Numbered from the stretch's first letter, positions 44,836 to 56,462 are shown. The stretch: DNA of 64,000 nucleotides from Stenopsyche tienmushanensis (GCA_008973525.1 WACJ01000425.1:1-64000); one strand, 5' to 3'. Made by a program: numbers and translations. The notes: generated from the letters alone by a model not told the origin.

Positions 44836-45228
44836 TAAATCAGCAGATTAGCATCAATCAATTCAAGCCAAAAAGTCCGATCTAATATATATATTTATTA
44901 ATTGCGAATTATTTTTTTAGTGTTATATAAGAGTGTCGTAATAAATTTCAACATGATTCATTTCATCATATGGTGTATTTGCTGCGGAAAAAATTGTCAA
45001 AAACTGTCTATTTTTCGAGCCGTCAGAGTGAGATAACCCCCTAATCATCGAAAGTGATATTCTTACTTTTCTGACGATAAAACAAGTTCTCACGTTCACT
45101 TTCATACCGTCAAATGAGTCTGTTATGGACCCGGATATTTGCATAATCGCCAGGGAGCGTACATTTTTGCGCATTTTTTCATTATCAAGGGCTTAGAAAT
45201 TACATTGCTTTCAATTTATTTTGTGTTA
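44836..45228. other. No gene recognised; 83-codon minus frame
   Basis: The minus frame 44923-45174 has an ATG start and a KNRQFLTIFSAANTPYDEMN stretch. This superficially recalls serine/threonine phosphatases (VTIFSAPNY), but the flanking residues do not fit. It lies just downstream of the next entry on the same strand. Confidence 0.35.
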
Positions 45229-45732
45229 TTATTTTGAATTATCACCAAAAATGGCACCAAAATACTCCTTATGCGATTTGGAGCGGAATGAGACGGAACC
45301 ATCGACAACTGAGTAGTACCAAACACAACGCAGCAGCGCAGTGTCGTGCGTCAGACGTTCGGTCGTGGCAAATACATAAAAACATAAGCTGAAACTCACT
45401 TCTGGCACTAATCCAATTGTAAATTGGACGTGGAAATCTCTAGTGCTATTCAATTGAAATATATCTACAGCATAACCATCGGTAAAGAAACATTGAACAG
45501 GTGAGTTCAAGTTGATTTTTTGCCACCTATTGACGCTTGCTAAAACCAACAAACAGGTTTTTAGAGCATACAATAGCACCACGTTGGTCGCCTCTTTAAC
45601 GGGAGTATACAAATTGCTTCGTGCCAACAAGTGAACATTAAGGTTAAGTCGGCTGGGTATTGATTTTCGACGACATGGCGTATTCTTAGTTCTTCGGCTC
45701 TGCTGACTCGACTGATATCGAAAAACAAGCAA
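45229..45732 (-). CDS. Unassigned 167-codon frame, possible exon or old coding relic
   Basis: An uninterrupted minus-strand frame (about 176 codons between stops; no ATG at its start) with balanced composition. The middle reads TDGYAVDIFQLNSTRDFHVQ and FTIGLVPEVSFSLCFYVFAT, near-alternating hydrophobic residues that suggest beta strands, and LNST is an N-glycosylation motif. The lack of an initiating ATG would require an upstream exon; a plausible but unproven acceptor tract lies 5' of it. A faint, unscored resemblance to the region before the C-terminus of GH38 alpha-mannosidases should not be relied on. It is the longest frame not explained by a mobile element. Confidence 0.3.
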   Translation of the reverse strand: MLVFRYQSSQQSRRTKNTPCRRKSIPSRLNLNVHLLARSNLYTPVKEATNVVLLYALKTCLLVLASVNRWQKINLNSPVQCFFTDGYAVDIFQLNSTRDFHVQFTIGLVPEVSFSLCFYVFATTERLTHDTALLRCVWYYSVVDGSVSFRSKSHKEYFGAIFGDNSK

Positions 45733-46901
45733 CAGCCTGTTCTTGCAATTAGCAATTCAAAGATGTCATCATACCGTGTTGTCTGGCATTGTGCGACGTT
45801 GACTTATTCGGTGCGACAGACACACACGATAGTGACTCATTTTGAATTTCTTCCCATCCAATCAATTGCAATGCCATGGTAGTGAACTGCAAATATATTT
45901 CAGCGAAATTAATCAATATGTAAATCTAGAATAAGAGCGTTTAAAAAACAAATCCGAATATCAATGAATATGTCACATATTGGGACAAAAAAACCGCAAA
46001 ACAATCGCTTGGGGCTGAGACGCTGCAGGATTCGCAGTGCACCACGGAAGGTTGTCGCCTCACCAATGAACTCGGATCGTTAGATCTTCACCTTTTATTA
46101 GCTCGTACGCAGATGCTTCATCACCGTCGTTCTATATCAAGATCATGTGTCATAACACGAAGAACGCGAGCAAAGCATTGAACTTGAAGAGCAACTAACC
46201 GAGATATAAAAACAGTACGATATTGTTTTCCACATTATATTGAAAATAATGCAAATGAATCATAACTAGGCTTGTCAGCAAACCCGGATTGGCCAAACGA
46301 ATAGACAGACATGGAGAACGGATGAATAACCCTTTCGAACCTAAAAATAAAAGGACACAGAATTACCGTGCAGCCGGTTTACTTCTGAATTAGTAGATTT
46401 TGCAAAGGAGTGACGATACTCGGCTAATGACGCCAATCCGGAACAGTCAAAGGGGAATAACAAAATTGATCAACGATAAGATTGATGCGAGTATCTTAAT
46501 CATCAAAACAAACGCCTGCTCTCAAGACAACACGAACAATCGTGCTTCGACTTCTAGACGCTCATTCTGTTCTCAAATATTGTTTGTAACAAAGTGACAA
46601 AGTGTAAAGTGATTTCACTTTAACTCATTATTTATTAAGAAAAACGTTCATAGTTAACCTGTATGATAGGAAGGTCGCGTATTTGCGAACGAATTCCAGT
46701 GATACAGTGAGACAGATCGTTAACCCAAATTCATCGACTAATATCGATGCGTCAATGATATAAATCGATTTCAAATGTATTGTTTATGTTTACTTGAAGA
46801 AATTACTGAATATTTTGTGCTATCGACAATGTTTATTTATTTAACTCGTTTGTCGCTGCGTCCACCAGAAGTCCGAGTCTCCGAAAAGCGAATCCAGCGT
46901 C
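45733..46901. other. No gene recognised
   Basis: A 65-codon plus frame at 46400-46597 without motif. Nothing repeated was noticed. Confidence 0.5.
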
Positions 46902-47174
46902 TCATTGTTGCGTATTTCTATAACGACTTGTAAATGTTAACTTTAAATGTCTTTTTATAATGTCTTCCAAGTGACAATTGTCTAAATATCTTTCGAGATC
47001 GACGTCGAAACTTGCATCCCTAGCCTTGTCTACTGGAATTTGCTTACCTTCACATTGTTGTTGTTGTTTGGTTTGGCTGATGACAGAGCAATTGGTCAAG
47101 CTTATCGATCTAAGATAAACAGCACCTGTGAAAAGATGTGTCACATTCTGGTTGTCCGTGTTTAATCCATGCAT
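46902..47174 (-). CDS. Hypothetical 90-codon frame with exon-like signals
   Basis: An ATG at 47174 (minus) opens MHGLNTDNQNVTHLF and the frame ends TSRYRNTQQ-stop. A run of four glutamines and an acidic FDVDLERYLDNCHLEDIIK segment are visible. GAAGGTAAGC inside the frame is a good splice-donor consensus and TTTTCACAGGTG is a good acceptor. The sequence below the stop carries AATAAATAAAC at about 46825-46835 on this strand, a possible polyadenylation signal. No domain was recognised. It may be part of a small gene, but these signals also occur by chance. Confidence 0.25.
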   Translation of the reverse strand: MHGLNTDNQNVTHLFTGAVYLRSISLTNCSVISQTKQQQQCEGKQIPVDKARDASFDVDLERYLDNCHLEDIIKRHLKLTFTSRYRNTQQ

Positions 47175-47569
47175 TTTTATATCGCATCGCTATTCCTTCT
47201 GTTTACGCTCCGTCTATCGTCTATCATGTTGGGCGACGAGAGTGTTAAACTGAATGTCTAAGTTTGTCAGCTTGTCCACCAGGATTAAATTTTTAGTAAT
47301 CAAACCATGTATATCGCTCTCATCACAATCTGGTGAAAGATTTATGTCTCGTGTAACAAGATTTCTTAAGCTTTTGCTCGGTGCTTAGAGAATATAACTC
47401 TTCAGTACTATTCAAGAACTCCCTTATTATCCAAGTATCAAAAAATTAAAAAATAATTTATTTAAAAAAAAAAAAAATCAGGTACGAATAATCCTCAAAC
47501 CGGATAATCCGCATCTGGATAATAAAGAGTTCAGTGTATGAACATTTACGAGTTTATATAAAAAACATT
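47175..47569. other. No gene recognised
   Basis: AT-rich, all frames closed. Poly-A run near 47465-47477. Confidence 0.6.
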
Positions 47570-47607
47570 AAAATGTATTGAGAATGTTTAAACGTGTGGG
47601 GGTACCT

Positions 47608-47835
47608 TTACGGAGCGACTGCCATCGATGCACGAGTGTATGATGAGCGCAAATCACGTGCAATAATAATACATATCGGGCGAGTGAATAAGTTCTTGCC
47701 GTTTTTTGTGAAAACAAATTCTTCAAAGTATTGTCCATCGTTAGCCACTACTTTTATAAATCTTTCTGGCAGCATTTGAATTCCACGTCGAAAAAACGAC
47801 ACGTCCGACGAAACTTCAATTCCGGATCAATCCAA
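47608..47835 (-). mobile_element. Mariner C-terminal fragment, probably a fourth family
   Basis: Minus-strand codons read SFFRRGIQMLPERFIKVV then ANDGQYFEE. The pattern FF-GI-KLPERW-KV--S-G-YFE is the conserved end of mariner transposases. The frame runs on about 35 codons past the usual stop. Nothing of the catalytic domain is recognisable upstream. The block TAAAGGTACCCCCACACGTT just downstream is shared with 35.5 kb. Confidence 0.6.
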
Positions 47836-48125
47836 AAATGGATGGCAAGCCTATTTATATTGTAAAATGGTTCTTTTTATGGCACATAACTTTGTGTCCA
47901 TCGTTGAACTTCCGTCGAACGTCCATTACCATAGTACTATCCCAATCCAACACCTAATATGTCAGTCTGTTTGTTCAGATCGTGCAATAATTAATTCTTT
48001 CCACTTGTATTTTATGTTGTTGTTATGACACGAGTTATGTCACGAGTCTAATCCTGCGAATGGAAAGGGTTTAAATATAAAAACGCTGAAAATTGATGCG
48101 TAAATGTAACGGATTAAAATATTTT

Positions 48126-48465
48126 GTTTGCCCGATTTCCCGACAAATTATTTATTTCCGTCGCTGCAGATGAATACTTACATACTACAATACTTTAATA
48201 TGATTCGTAATTATATTACGAAGGAATACAAAAATTCTGAAGCCCGTATCTATTATATTTCATATCGATATTCCCATTATTAGAGTCGAGGTTTAGTAAA
48301 TACATCACCGTTGGGGAAAGGTTAATATAACAATTTGAAAAATATATAAGTACTGTATATATGTATACACATAGATTAGATAGTTACTGCCCCTAGGCGT
48401 CGCCTAAGTTCGCCAATTAATAGTTACACGACTGTTTCCAAGCGTTCAGATTTTGGCAAATTCCG
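48126..48465 (+). mobile_element. hAT family C, subterminal segment
   Basis: CCCGATTTCCCGACAAATTA, TTTCCGTCGCTGCAGATGAA, TTCGTAATTATATTACGAAG, ATATTTCATATCGATATTCC and GGGGAAAGGTTAATATAAC, then CCCCTAGGCGTCGCCTAAGT and ACTGTTTCCAAGCG. It matches the 44.5 kb copy in reverse and the 51.1 and 57.2 kb copies. No coding part is attached here. Confidence 0.6.
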
Positions 48466-50732
48466 GGATCCTATAACTATAAATTGATAAAAAGTTTTAA
48501 TATTGGTGGATTTATAAAATTAATGACTAAACTATTCCTAAAGACGTCGTTGATTATGAAAATAATGGGCGTTTAAACTATCGGTTACACGATATTGATA
48601 TGCACATCGCTAATTATATCGATTAATACACAACAAAGCTACAAAAAAAGTTTTTTTTTGATCATATTGCAAAAATGAATACAAGATCTGCAAATTTTAA
48701 AAATGCGAACAGCATCCCAAATATGTTTTCTCCGGCAAAGTGGCACAGATGATTCAGATTTAACTGGGTGCTCTGCCATAAATGACTTGACCTAGACTGT
48801 CAAGCCTGTTTTACTGGTTTTCTGCAAAATTTGCAATATTAGCTTATTTATTGGAATTCAAGTTGGTAAATGAAGTACATAATTGATTTTTCGCCTTTAT
48901 TTTTGGTAATTCGTAATGTAGTCGTACATATTTAAAAGCACTATATTGACATTGATTGATATTAATATACCTAGACTTTCACACATGCTTTTCAAGTTTG
49001 GCTCAAATTTGTTGAACGTGTCCTTGACGATATTGTAGTTTAAGCGGTCAATAAGAAATGTCATTTTTTTTTAATTCAATTGAATTTATTTATAAAATCA
49101 CTATCTTCTTATAAATGTCAATCAAATCCTTGTGGTTTTTTAAATATTTTTTTTTATATCGATATCATGTATTTTCTGTGGTGTTGATATAAACATTTTT
49201 TTAAACCACTAATAGATATCCCTTTGTTAAAATTTTAATATGTCAGTATAAAAATAAAATAAAAGCCAATTGAGATTGAATTTTGGAACGCTGAACCGTT
49301 ACGGATAAATTAGTGCCAAATCATACGTTAGCTTGCATGCCAATAAACCGGTTTCGCAGTATTCGGATGCAAATTGGTTTTTTAAAAATATCGCAGAGAT
49401 GTTAAAGGCAGATTTACAATAAAAGGATGAGCACGAGATTGTATAATGAAAAAAAAATGTTTTCGTATGAAACTTATTATAAAACATTGGCCTCATAAGG
49501 TCGAGTGCAAATAGTCATGGACACTGTTACAGTCACGGTCTGGAGGTTACCCCAACAATGACCCTCGGGGTCTATACTTGAATACGCCGTTTCCTGCCCT
49601 CGATAGGTACAAGTATGAAGTGCATATATCATATAAGTATTTATTTTTTGATATTAAATGATTTACGTTTATGAACGAATAAAAAAACCCTTGTAGTCCT
49701 TGGGATTTTTACATTTTGATCGATAAATAAAATGATGGGTTTGCTTGCTAGCAGACACATGACGCGGATATGACACCATTGGCCCGTAAGGTCGGCATCC
49801 AGCGACTGGCGGCCGGCGGTAGGCAAGATCATGGTACACATGTTGTATCATCGATCATTATATTGTTACTCGATATACATAATACGAAATTCCGACTTTA
49901 TTACAGGAATTATGACTGATATGTTTTCCAAGAACGTATATCCAATTTGTAGTGCTTAACTTACTGCATGTGACTCAATTGATAAATTAAAAGCCTTTTT
50001 GTATTGTCTGTGATGAAGACGTTCAATGGAAAGAAGAACAATTCAGACTAAATATTATTAATAGGCTTACCTGATAACACTAGTAGGAATTAAGCAAAGA
50101 CTTCTTAGAAAATCTCGTGCGACATTACTTTGATAAGGCTTTTTGTCACATGTATTGCTTCGGAGAATTTAACATCATATGACACATTGAAGTGAAACTT
50201 GTAAAAACGCGATAGGGCAAATTGACCCGAACGTCGCGAAAAGTGAAATTTGCAAACATCATAGAGACGCAACGTGTATCTATACATAGCATCCTATTTT
50301 ATTATATATTACACAAACACAGCTTCGTCTTTCAGCTAACATTTTGATGCGATTTGGTTCTGCTATAAGCCGTTCATGAAATATTCAATCTTGAGACTGA
50401 CGTTTATAAATTATATAAATAGAGTATTATTTTATAAATAAAAAGCTGCTTTAAATTAATTAATCTAAATTTAATAGTAAGCAATCCAGCCAGAATTCTG
50501 ATCCATCGCACAAAATGAACCAACCCACGGGAACATGCTAATAAAAATGATATGTATGAAGATTTAGATGTAAACGCCGACCACAATGACAAAATGTGGG
50601 TAGAATTTATTGGACTATACTAAGAAAATGTAATATCGTCAAATTATATATTGATGTTCACATATTTGAAATAATATATATCATCATCATCATCATCATA
50701 ATACGAGGGTCATCTATAAATAAGGTTACAAT
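48466..50732. other. No gene recognised; (ATC)n at 50680-50699
   Basis: About 2.3 kb with frames no longer than 66 codons and no motif. A short ATC microsatellite lies next to the hAT end at 50733. Confidence 0.55.
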
Positions 50733-51345
50733 TAGGGAATCCAATCCCGAAACAAAATTTCGATCAAAATTGATCAAAAATTACTAATAAGTCCATTTGT
50801 TTAGAATAAAAAATAACTTGAAGACGAAAGAATTTTATTTATTTAAGAAAAGATAAAAATACAATTCAAAAATATCGAGTGTTTCGTCATTTAGTCTGTG
50901 GATCTGATTTTGGTAGTCTTGCTGCTGAAAATGCACGCTCAGCCTCCACACTCGTTGAAGATATCGTCATCAGATATTTAAACGCTGATGATGACCGTGT
51001 GAGTCCCCATTTTCGTATAACACCATCAATGTGACCGATAAAATTGCTTTCTGCTGAGACACGGACTGAAAGTTGCAAAATTCCCGATTTCCCGACAAAT
51101 TATTTATTTCCATCGCTGCAGATGAATACTTATATACTATAATACTTTGATGTGATTCGTAATTATATTACGGAGGAATACAAAAAATCTGAAGCCCGTA
51201 TCTATTATATTTCATATCGATATTCCCATTATTAGAGTCGAAGTGTAGTAAATACATCACCGGTGGGGAAAGGTTAATACAACAATTTGATAAACAATTT
51301 CGGCGAGGATGTCTCGATTTAGTAGCCTTCATCGTGCGAGATCTT
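50733..51345 (-). mobile_element. hAT family C element, one terminus present
   Basis: A terminal repeat TAGGGAATCCAATCCCGA starts at 50733. The minus strand encodes IDGVIRKWG then FKYLMTISSTSVEAERAFSA, the hAT C-terminal dimerisation block (S-VEAERAFS-A). The family subterminal segment follows at 51080-51300, and the sequence then reaches the CTCGATTTAGTAGCCTTCAT landmark seen at 44.5 kb. Most of the transposase is deleted. The second terminus is not seen. Confidence 0.75.
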
Positions 51346-51589
51346 CGCGGTCATCTATCGGAAGGTCATGGAAGTTTAAAATAGCGAATTAAATGACTTT
51401 TTGGATCGTTTTGCACATGAGGGAAAAGCTTTTCTGGATTGTATCGTGACAGAAGATGATACATGAGTGTCATTACACCCATGATTTAAAAATACAAATC
51501 CAAAAAGCGCTGGTTGCGGAGGTCTACGACACTGGCATACAAAAGTTGGTATTCTGACTAAGAAAATATAAAAATATCTAATACATAAA

Positions 51590-51835
51590 AATGATTATCT
51601 GTTTGTTCGTATGTAATGCGCTACCATACCGTTCATCAAATTCCAATAAAACTTCGTCAACTTATTGCTAAGGATTGCGCGAGTAACATAGACACAGCCC
51701 AATATATAAAAATCAATATTTGTTTGTCTGTATTTAATGCACTGACATACCGGTCATCCGATTGCGATAAAAATTTGTCAACTTATTGTTTACACTTGCG
51801 GAAATAATATAGGCATAGTAAAAACATTGTTAAGT
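51590..51835 (-). mobile_element. Non-autonomous Helentron/HINE-like element, copy 4
   Basis: The reverse of TTCGTATGTAATGCGCTACC, ATACCGTTCATCAAATTCCA, GCGCGAGTAACATAGACACA and TGTTTACACTTGCGGAAATA shows both modules. The GTGCATCC block is not present. Confidence 0.5.
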
Positions 51836-51837
51836 AT

Positions 51838-51866
51838 GTAGTAAAAGTCACTGGCCTAGTGGTTGT
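51838..51866 (+). repeat. Polymerase III A-box-like string
   Basis: GTCACTGGCCTAGTGGTTGT resembles the 5' end of tRNA-derived SINEs (A box TGGC--AGTGG). No B box follows at the expected 30-40 bp, so at most this is a truncated SINE head. Confidence 0.2.
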
Positions 51867-52631
51867 ATTATGCTAATTTTAGGTTAGTGTTTAATTTTAC
51901 GTGACGTTCAAGCCAATTTGTCCTATATTTAAAAAAATAATTTAAATGAATTAGCAACATTTCAAACACTCTTCAAATCCCAGACATAAGTATTTGTAGC
52001 AATAATCGATTCCGTTATTCTTGTCTAGCCGTTAGCTACAGAAACGAGCGACGACTTTTTGTCGTCGAAGACAAACTTGTCGTAACAGTATTTAAGATTT
52101 GGATGCGATTTCGAGTCGAAATTCGAAACAACCTAAAAAACATCAAATTAAATCCAAAATAAGAAATATTCAATCATATGTATGATATTACAAAAAAAAC
52201 AACTTTAATGGGTATTGAATTGGATCAATTGGTAGTTACTTGCCAATTATAATATATCATTCTGGTTTAATGCAGATGACGGCCTTGCTGACAAAACAAT
52301 CTTACAAGAATGTGAAAGTTATTGTTGGATTGAAGTACATTACATATAATACATTACACTTTTAATTGAACTTATTCGCGGAAGTTAAACTCCGGGCGGA
52401 TTGGCGCCATTGCTTTGAATTGGATAATCGACCGGCATGAAAATTTGGCAACTCTATTTTTATTGTTTTAAATTAGGCATTTTATCAACTGTGACTGATG
52501 ATTTGATGAGCTGATGATTAGGGCAATAAAAATTGTTTACAATGACATAATGAATCACATGCAGGAACGCCCTTATATACGCAACAATACTTGAAGGATG
52601 ACTCAAGACATGTGATCGAGCAGAACAATAT
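51867..52631. other. No gene recognised
   Basis: AT-rich with short closed frames. Confidence 0.6.
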
Positions 52632-52831
52632 GGCCCGATCCACACTATGGTGCCGTTGACGGTTCGATCTCGCTCCGTTTCGATCAAATATTCTTACACA
52701 AGAAACAATCAGAGTATTCACACTATCGTATCGTTCCAATCCCGTTTTTTGTATGAGAATATTTGACCGGACCGAGACCGAGACCGAGAGCGAGATCGAA
52801 CCGTTACCGGCACCATAGTGTGGATCGGGCC
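52632..52831. mobile_element. Hairpin MITE H, complete copy (200 bp)
   Basis: The left arm opens GGCCCGATCCACACTATGGT and continues through CGATCTCGCTCC and GATCAAATATTCT. The right arm, in reverse, opens GGCCCGATCCACACTATGGT and repeats the same blocks. The arms are about 70 bp with a loop of roughly 50, and a short GAGACC repeat expands the right arm. Transcription would give a long hairpin. Single arms occur at 44787-44835 and 55657-55732, the latter preceded by TTAA. The superfamily is unresolved. Confidence 0.75.
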
Positions 52832-53269
52832 TATTTCTTTATTTTGATTCAGGGACTTTCAATTAATGATTAAGCTTAAGATGTTATAATAATATGTATT
52901 TTTTAATATTCGACTATATCAGCAAAATAATTTGAGTTTTGTGTGTAATAAATGCTTCCAAAAACGCAAAAGACATCATCTAAATTAAAATGATGTAAGG
53001 GTCATATAAAAAATCAAGGTATCTGTGCTAGATGACGAGATTACATTGTTAAGATATGGAGCTACAAAAAAATAATTGTTGCAACCTTCAAAATGCTGGA
53101 ATATATTGTTCAAAAACTCGTTTTCCCATACGTATAGTTAATTTTGTTTGGTTTCGCATGTACAAATAAAGCGCGTAGATATTATCGCATTGATCGTCCT
53201 TTCAATTATCGTCTAATTATCAAGGAATAGATATCTACCCGGTTAATAGAAAACCACAGATAATAATCG
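52832..53269. other. No gene recognised
   Basis: AT-rich, closed frames. Confidence 0.6.
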
Positions 53270-53528
53270 GGCGGGTAAGATGAGGTGGACGGATGCCGAT
53301 CAGAAAAGTTGCTTTGATAACCTTTTTATTTTTATCTGGCTGCGGGAAGGATGTCCTCCCGCATTCAAGGCTATCCGACGACTCCTCCCGGCTCCCGCTT
53401 CCTACGCGTCACCACCCAACCGGCAACGGTGCACACACGATCGCTACAAGATTTCGCTGTTAATCTGGTGAATTAAATCTTTCCAGATTAATAGCGCTAT
53501 TGAATGGGGATGATAATTCGCTCATGCT
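53270..53528 (-). mobile_element. LTR fragment, family A
   Basis: The reverse reading has GATTAACAGCGAAATCTTGT, the CGTTGCCGGTTGGGTGGTGA block, GGAGTCGTCGGATAGCCTTG and GGACATCCTTCCCGCAGCC. The GC-rich 3' end is absent and the TG start is diverged (TAGCATGAGCGAATTATC). Confidence 0.6.
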
Positions 53529-55256
53529 AAATTATCTGGCGCAATGAGCAGGTATTATCTGCTGACGCATGACGGTATTTGACGGCAACTGTGCGTAAAT
53601 GGGTATAATGAGATTATCTCTAAACAGGGTCGATATTTAGATGACGGCTCTGATTATGCTTAAATACTTGTATTCCATATTTGGCCTGTTATGTTACAAA
53701 GGACTGTTGGCCGTACCATTTTGTTGACACACCAGGGAACTGTTTTTGAGCATAATAAAAACGTTTTTTTTTTAAGTAAGCTATGAAATATATAATAATT
53801 TATACTTTTTCATACAATGATGGCATGAGACAGCGAGTTATTCAGTTATCTGAGTAATGCCTATATAATAATACACAATAAACAGTTTTTTCAAGAAATT
53901 GCTAGCCGGAAACAGGAAACTTGAAAATGAATTTGAAATTTGTTTAATTTTAGATAATGATCTACAGACAAGTGACATAATTAAGATCAGTAAATACTAT
54001 TATTGATTAAGACAAAGGCAATAGTCACAACTATTATACAATCATTATGTCTATATATTTATTTGGGAGGATCGGAATGTAATCAAAATCTCTTCATCAT
54101 TGGGAATACATTCATTACATTACACCTAAACTTAATTTATAAAACAATTTTGTAATGAAGGTTCTATAAATCCGAAAAAATAGTAATCAGTTTGTGAAAT
54201 TCAGTGAATTTGTATAGAGTGGGTGAAATTTGTAGATCAAACCTATTATTCTTTCTTCTGTAAATTTATCTTAGCGTTATATTGTTGGGGTGAATATTTT
54301 ATGGTAATCTTTTCTCTGACTTTTACACAAGAGAGAAGAACAATTTTTGTCGCTGTTCTTGTGCGATTAACGACAATTCACTGGGAACTCACATTTTTGC
54401 TCTCTAGAACTATTGATCATGGACAATCATGCTTAGTTGATCATTCTCCAATTGCTTAACGAGGATCTGACACCACAAATATAGTCAGAGCATCAAAGTG
54501 GCGACAGCATCCAAATGCTTGGTTTTGCTTTTCCCGAGTTTCAGGCAAATCCTTCGTTAGAAGAATAATTTCAAAATGAATGAAGATCTCATTGGTGTAG
54601 TAGAAATGAATTTTAATCCAATTTAAACGAACAAAAAAAGAACGAGAATTATTGTGGATATACAAGAAACTATGAAATATTCATGATCAAAATACATTTA
54701 AATCATCTTCATAGCGTTATCTTGATATAGTGATGATGTAGTTATATCATGAGAATATCCGAATTTTATTTTGAGATTTTCTTCGACCAGCGTCTTACGA
54801 TTATCTGTGTTTCTTTAAGAAATTCAAATATTATATGATCACATCTCCAAATAGCTGCCAAAACTATTAAATCTACAGATTCACCTTGAACTTAATTGAG
54901 TTATTTATTTGATAACCATTTTTTTGTTGTTGTGTATCTTTGTAATTGACTTTAGTTTTTTGGCAATTGCAACGCGTTTTACCGTATTTTTTACCCGATG
55001 TAATTAATTGTAATCACTTTTTTTTGTAGTACTTAATCCTCAAATTCTATATCGACTATGAAGCACCTAAACGAATCCTATTAATTTTGTTTTAAAATGG
55101 AGTTATAATGATTAAATCAATTTAATTTATCCATGACATTTCTGCAAATAATGCCATACATATGCTATAGAAAATATTTATATTCACCGCATCATTCACT
55201 TAATATCAAAAGCATTTGATGTGTTTTGCATTGTATTTGTCACCCTAACCCTCTAA
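53529..55256. other. No gene recognised
   Basis: A 78-codon plus frame (54223-54459, no ATG at its start) and a 69-codon minus frame (54456-54665) without motif. If the LTR at 55.3 kb is a 5' LTR on the minus strand, this region would be where its internal sequence should lie, but no gag or pol motif was seen. Confidence 0.5.
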
Positions 55257-55258
55257 CG

Positions 55259-55276
55259 ACACCGATTCTGACACCA
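55259..55276 (-). promoter_or_regulatory. Possible degraded primer binding site
   Basis: Minus strand TGGTGTCAGAATCGGTGT shares its first 11 bases with the site at 11350-11367. It lies directly after the LTR family A end in sense orientation. The second half does not match, so this may be a decayed site or chance. Confidence 0.35.
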
Positions 55277-55277
55277 A

Positions 55278-55656
55278 TGAAGCGTCGGATCGAAGACACT
55301 CGCGAGGCAGGGTTCCTGGATGGCCGGCTACAAGACGGATGAATAGGGATGGACGGACGTTGAACAGAGAGACTGTCTTCTCTAGATAACTCTATTCAAC
55401 ACGAGAGAGAGAGAGAGAAATTTGGCTGTAGGAAGAACATCCTCCCGTAGCCAAGGCTAATCGGCGATTTCTCCTCAACTCCCGCCTCCTGTGCGTCACC
55501 ACCCAACCGGCAACGGTGCACACGCAAGAAGTAATCGGTCGGTACTGCAGACGCAATATGTCCACAACTGTTAAACACACCACAATGGGCGCTGTTAAAA
55601 TAACACATTGCGCCTAGAGAGAGACGGAAGATGTCGCTGCTAATGTGGTGAATTAA
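55278..55656 (-). mobile_element. LTR, family A, cut by MITE H
   Basis: In reverse it shows CATCTTCCGTCTCTCTCTAG, TGTTATTTTAACAGCGCCCA, CGATTACTTCTTGCGTGTGC, GTTGCCGGTTGGGTGGTGAC, GAGTTATCTAGAGAAGACAG and the 3' part down to 55278. Its 5' part (TGTAGCG...) is replaced at 55657 by the MITE H arm. Confidence 0.65.
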
Positions 55657-55732
55657 GGCCCGATCCACACTATGGTGCCGTTTACGGTTCGATCTCGCTC
55701 CGGTCTCGATCCGATCAAATATTCTTACACAA
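55657..55732. mobile_element. MITE H, left arm only
   Basis: GGCCCGATCCACACTATGGT to ATCAAATATTCTTACACAA, preceded by TTAA at 55653-55656. It breaks the LTR upstream. Confidence 0.6.
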
Positions 55733-56462
55733 TAATGCCAGGGAATGAATTAGAAATGTGTAAATTTGATTTTTATTACCAAAATGTCATTTCGTTGTAT
55801 TGCTTTCGATGCTAGGTATTAACAAACAAGCATCTAGATCTCATCATGATTAAGGGCATTTATACACTGAAATAATTAAATGTCACTATCTGCTCGTCTT
55901 TATCGTTATGATAATAAATAAATATATTTCTTTGGCCACGTTAGACTCTCATTTTTATTGATATTTGTTTTTCAAGTAACAATTATTTTTCTTAAAGACG
56001 TACGATTTATTAAAAATTCAAGCATCCATGTTTACATCAAGCCTACGCTCATTTTTTTCCATTTTCTAGTCTGAATCCAGCAAAACGTCTTCTTTGATGT
56101 TATGCAATCGATACATTTAAATACTCGTAAGAAGAAAGCAAAATGTCAACCGAGCAAATATTTTGAAATTCAAATACAAAAATAAATAGACGCATTAATA
56201 TTGGATCTCTTTGCGATATACGTATTCAGGCTTTCGACCTGTGTTTAGTTTAGAGCTTTTTTCATGGCCTTTAAGTCAAGTTTCATTAAATTATTTATAA
56301 ATACGAAATAAAAAGCGAAAATATGAATATAGTTTGGTGTCAAAGCAGACGCCTACCACGGGCGCAATTGGGCTTAGGGCGCAAAACGCAGGATACCGAA
56401 CCGATTGAGAGTTGCACGAGGCTTATATTTTACTGTTCTTCCCTCAGAATGTTATGCAACCG
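55733..56462. other. No gene recognised
   Basis: AT-rich, with no frame longer than 60 codons before 56323. Confidence 0.6.

Noticed and set aside
44923..45174. Serine/threonine phosphatase exon, from LTIFSAANTPYD
   Set aside because: The SAPNY core is not kept and the residues before it do not follow the phosphatase pattern.
45229..45732. Lysosomal alpha-mannosidase (GH38) exon
   Set aside because: Only a loose pattern of alternating hydrophobic residues resembles the family. No catalytic motif or strong local match was seen, so the frame stays unassigned.
52632..52831. tRNA gene suggested by GGTTCGATC
   Set aside because: The string lies in both arms of an inverted-repeat MITE. There is no acceptor stem or anticodon loop around it.
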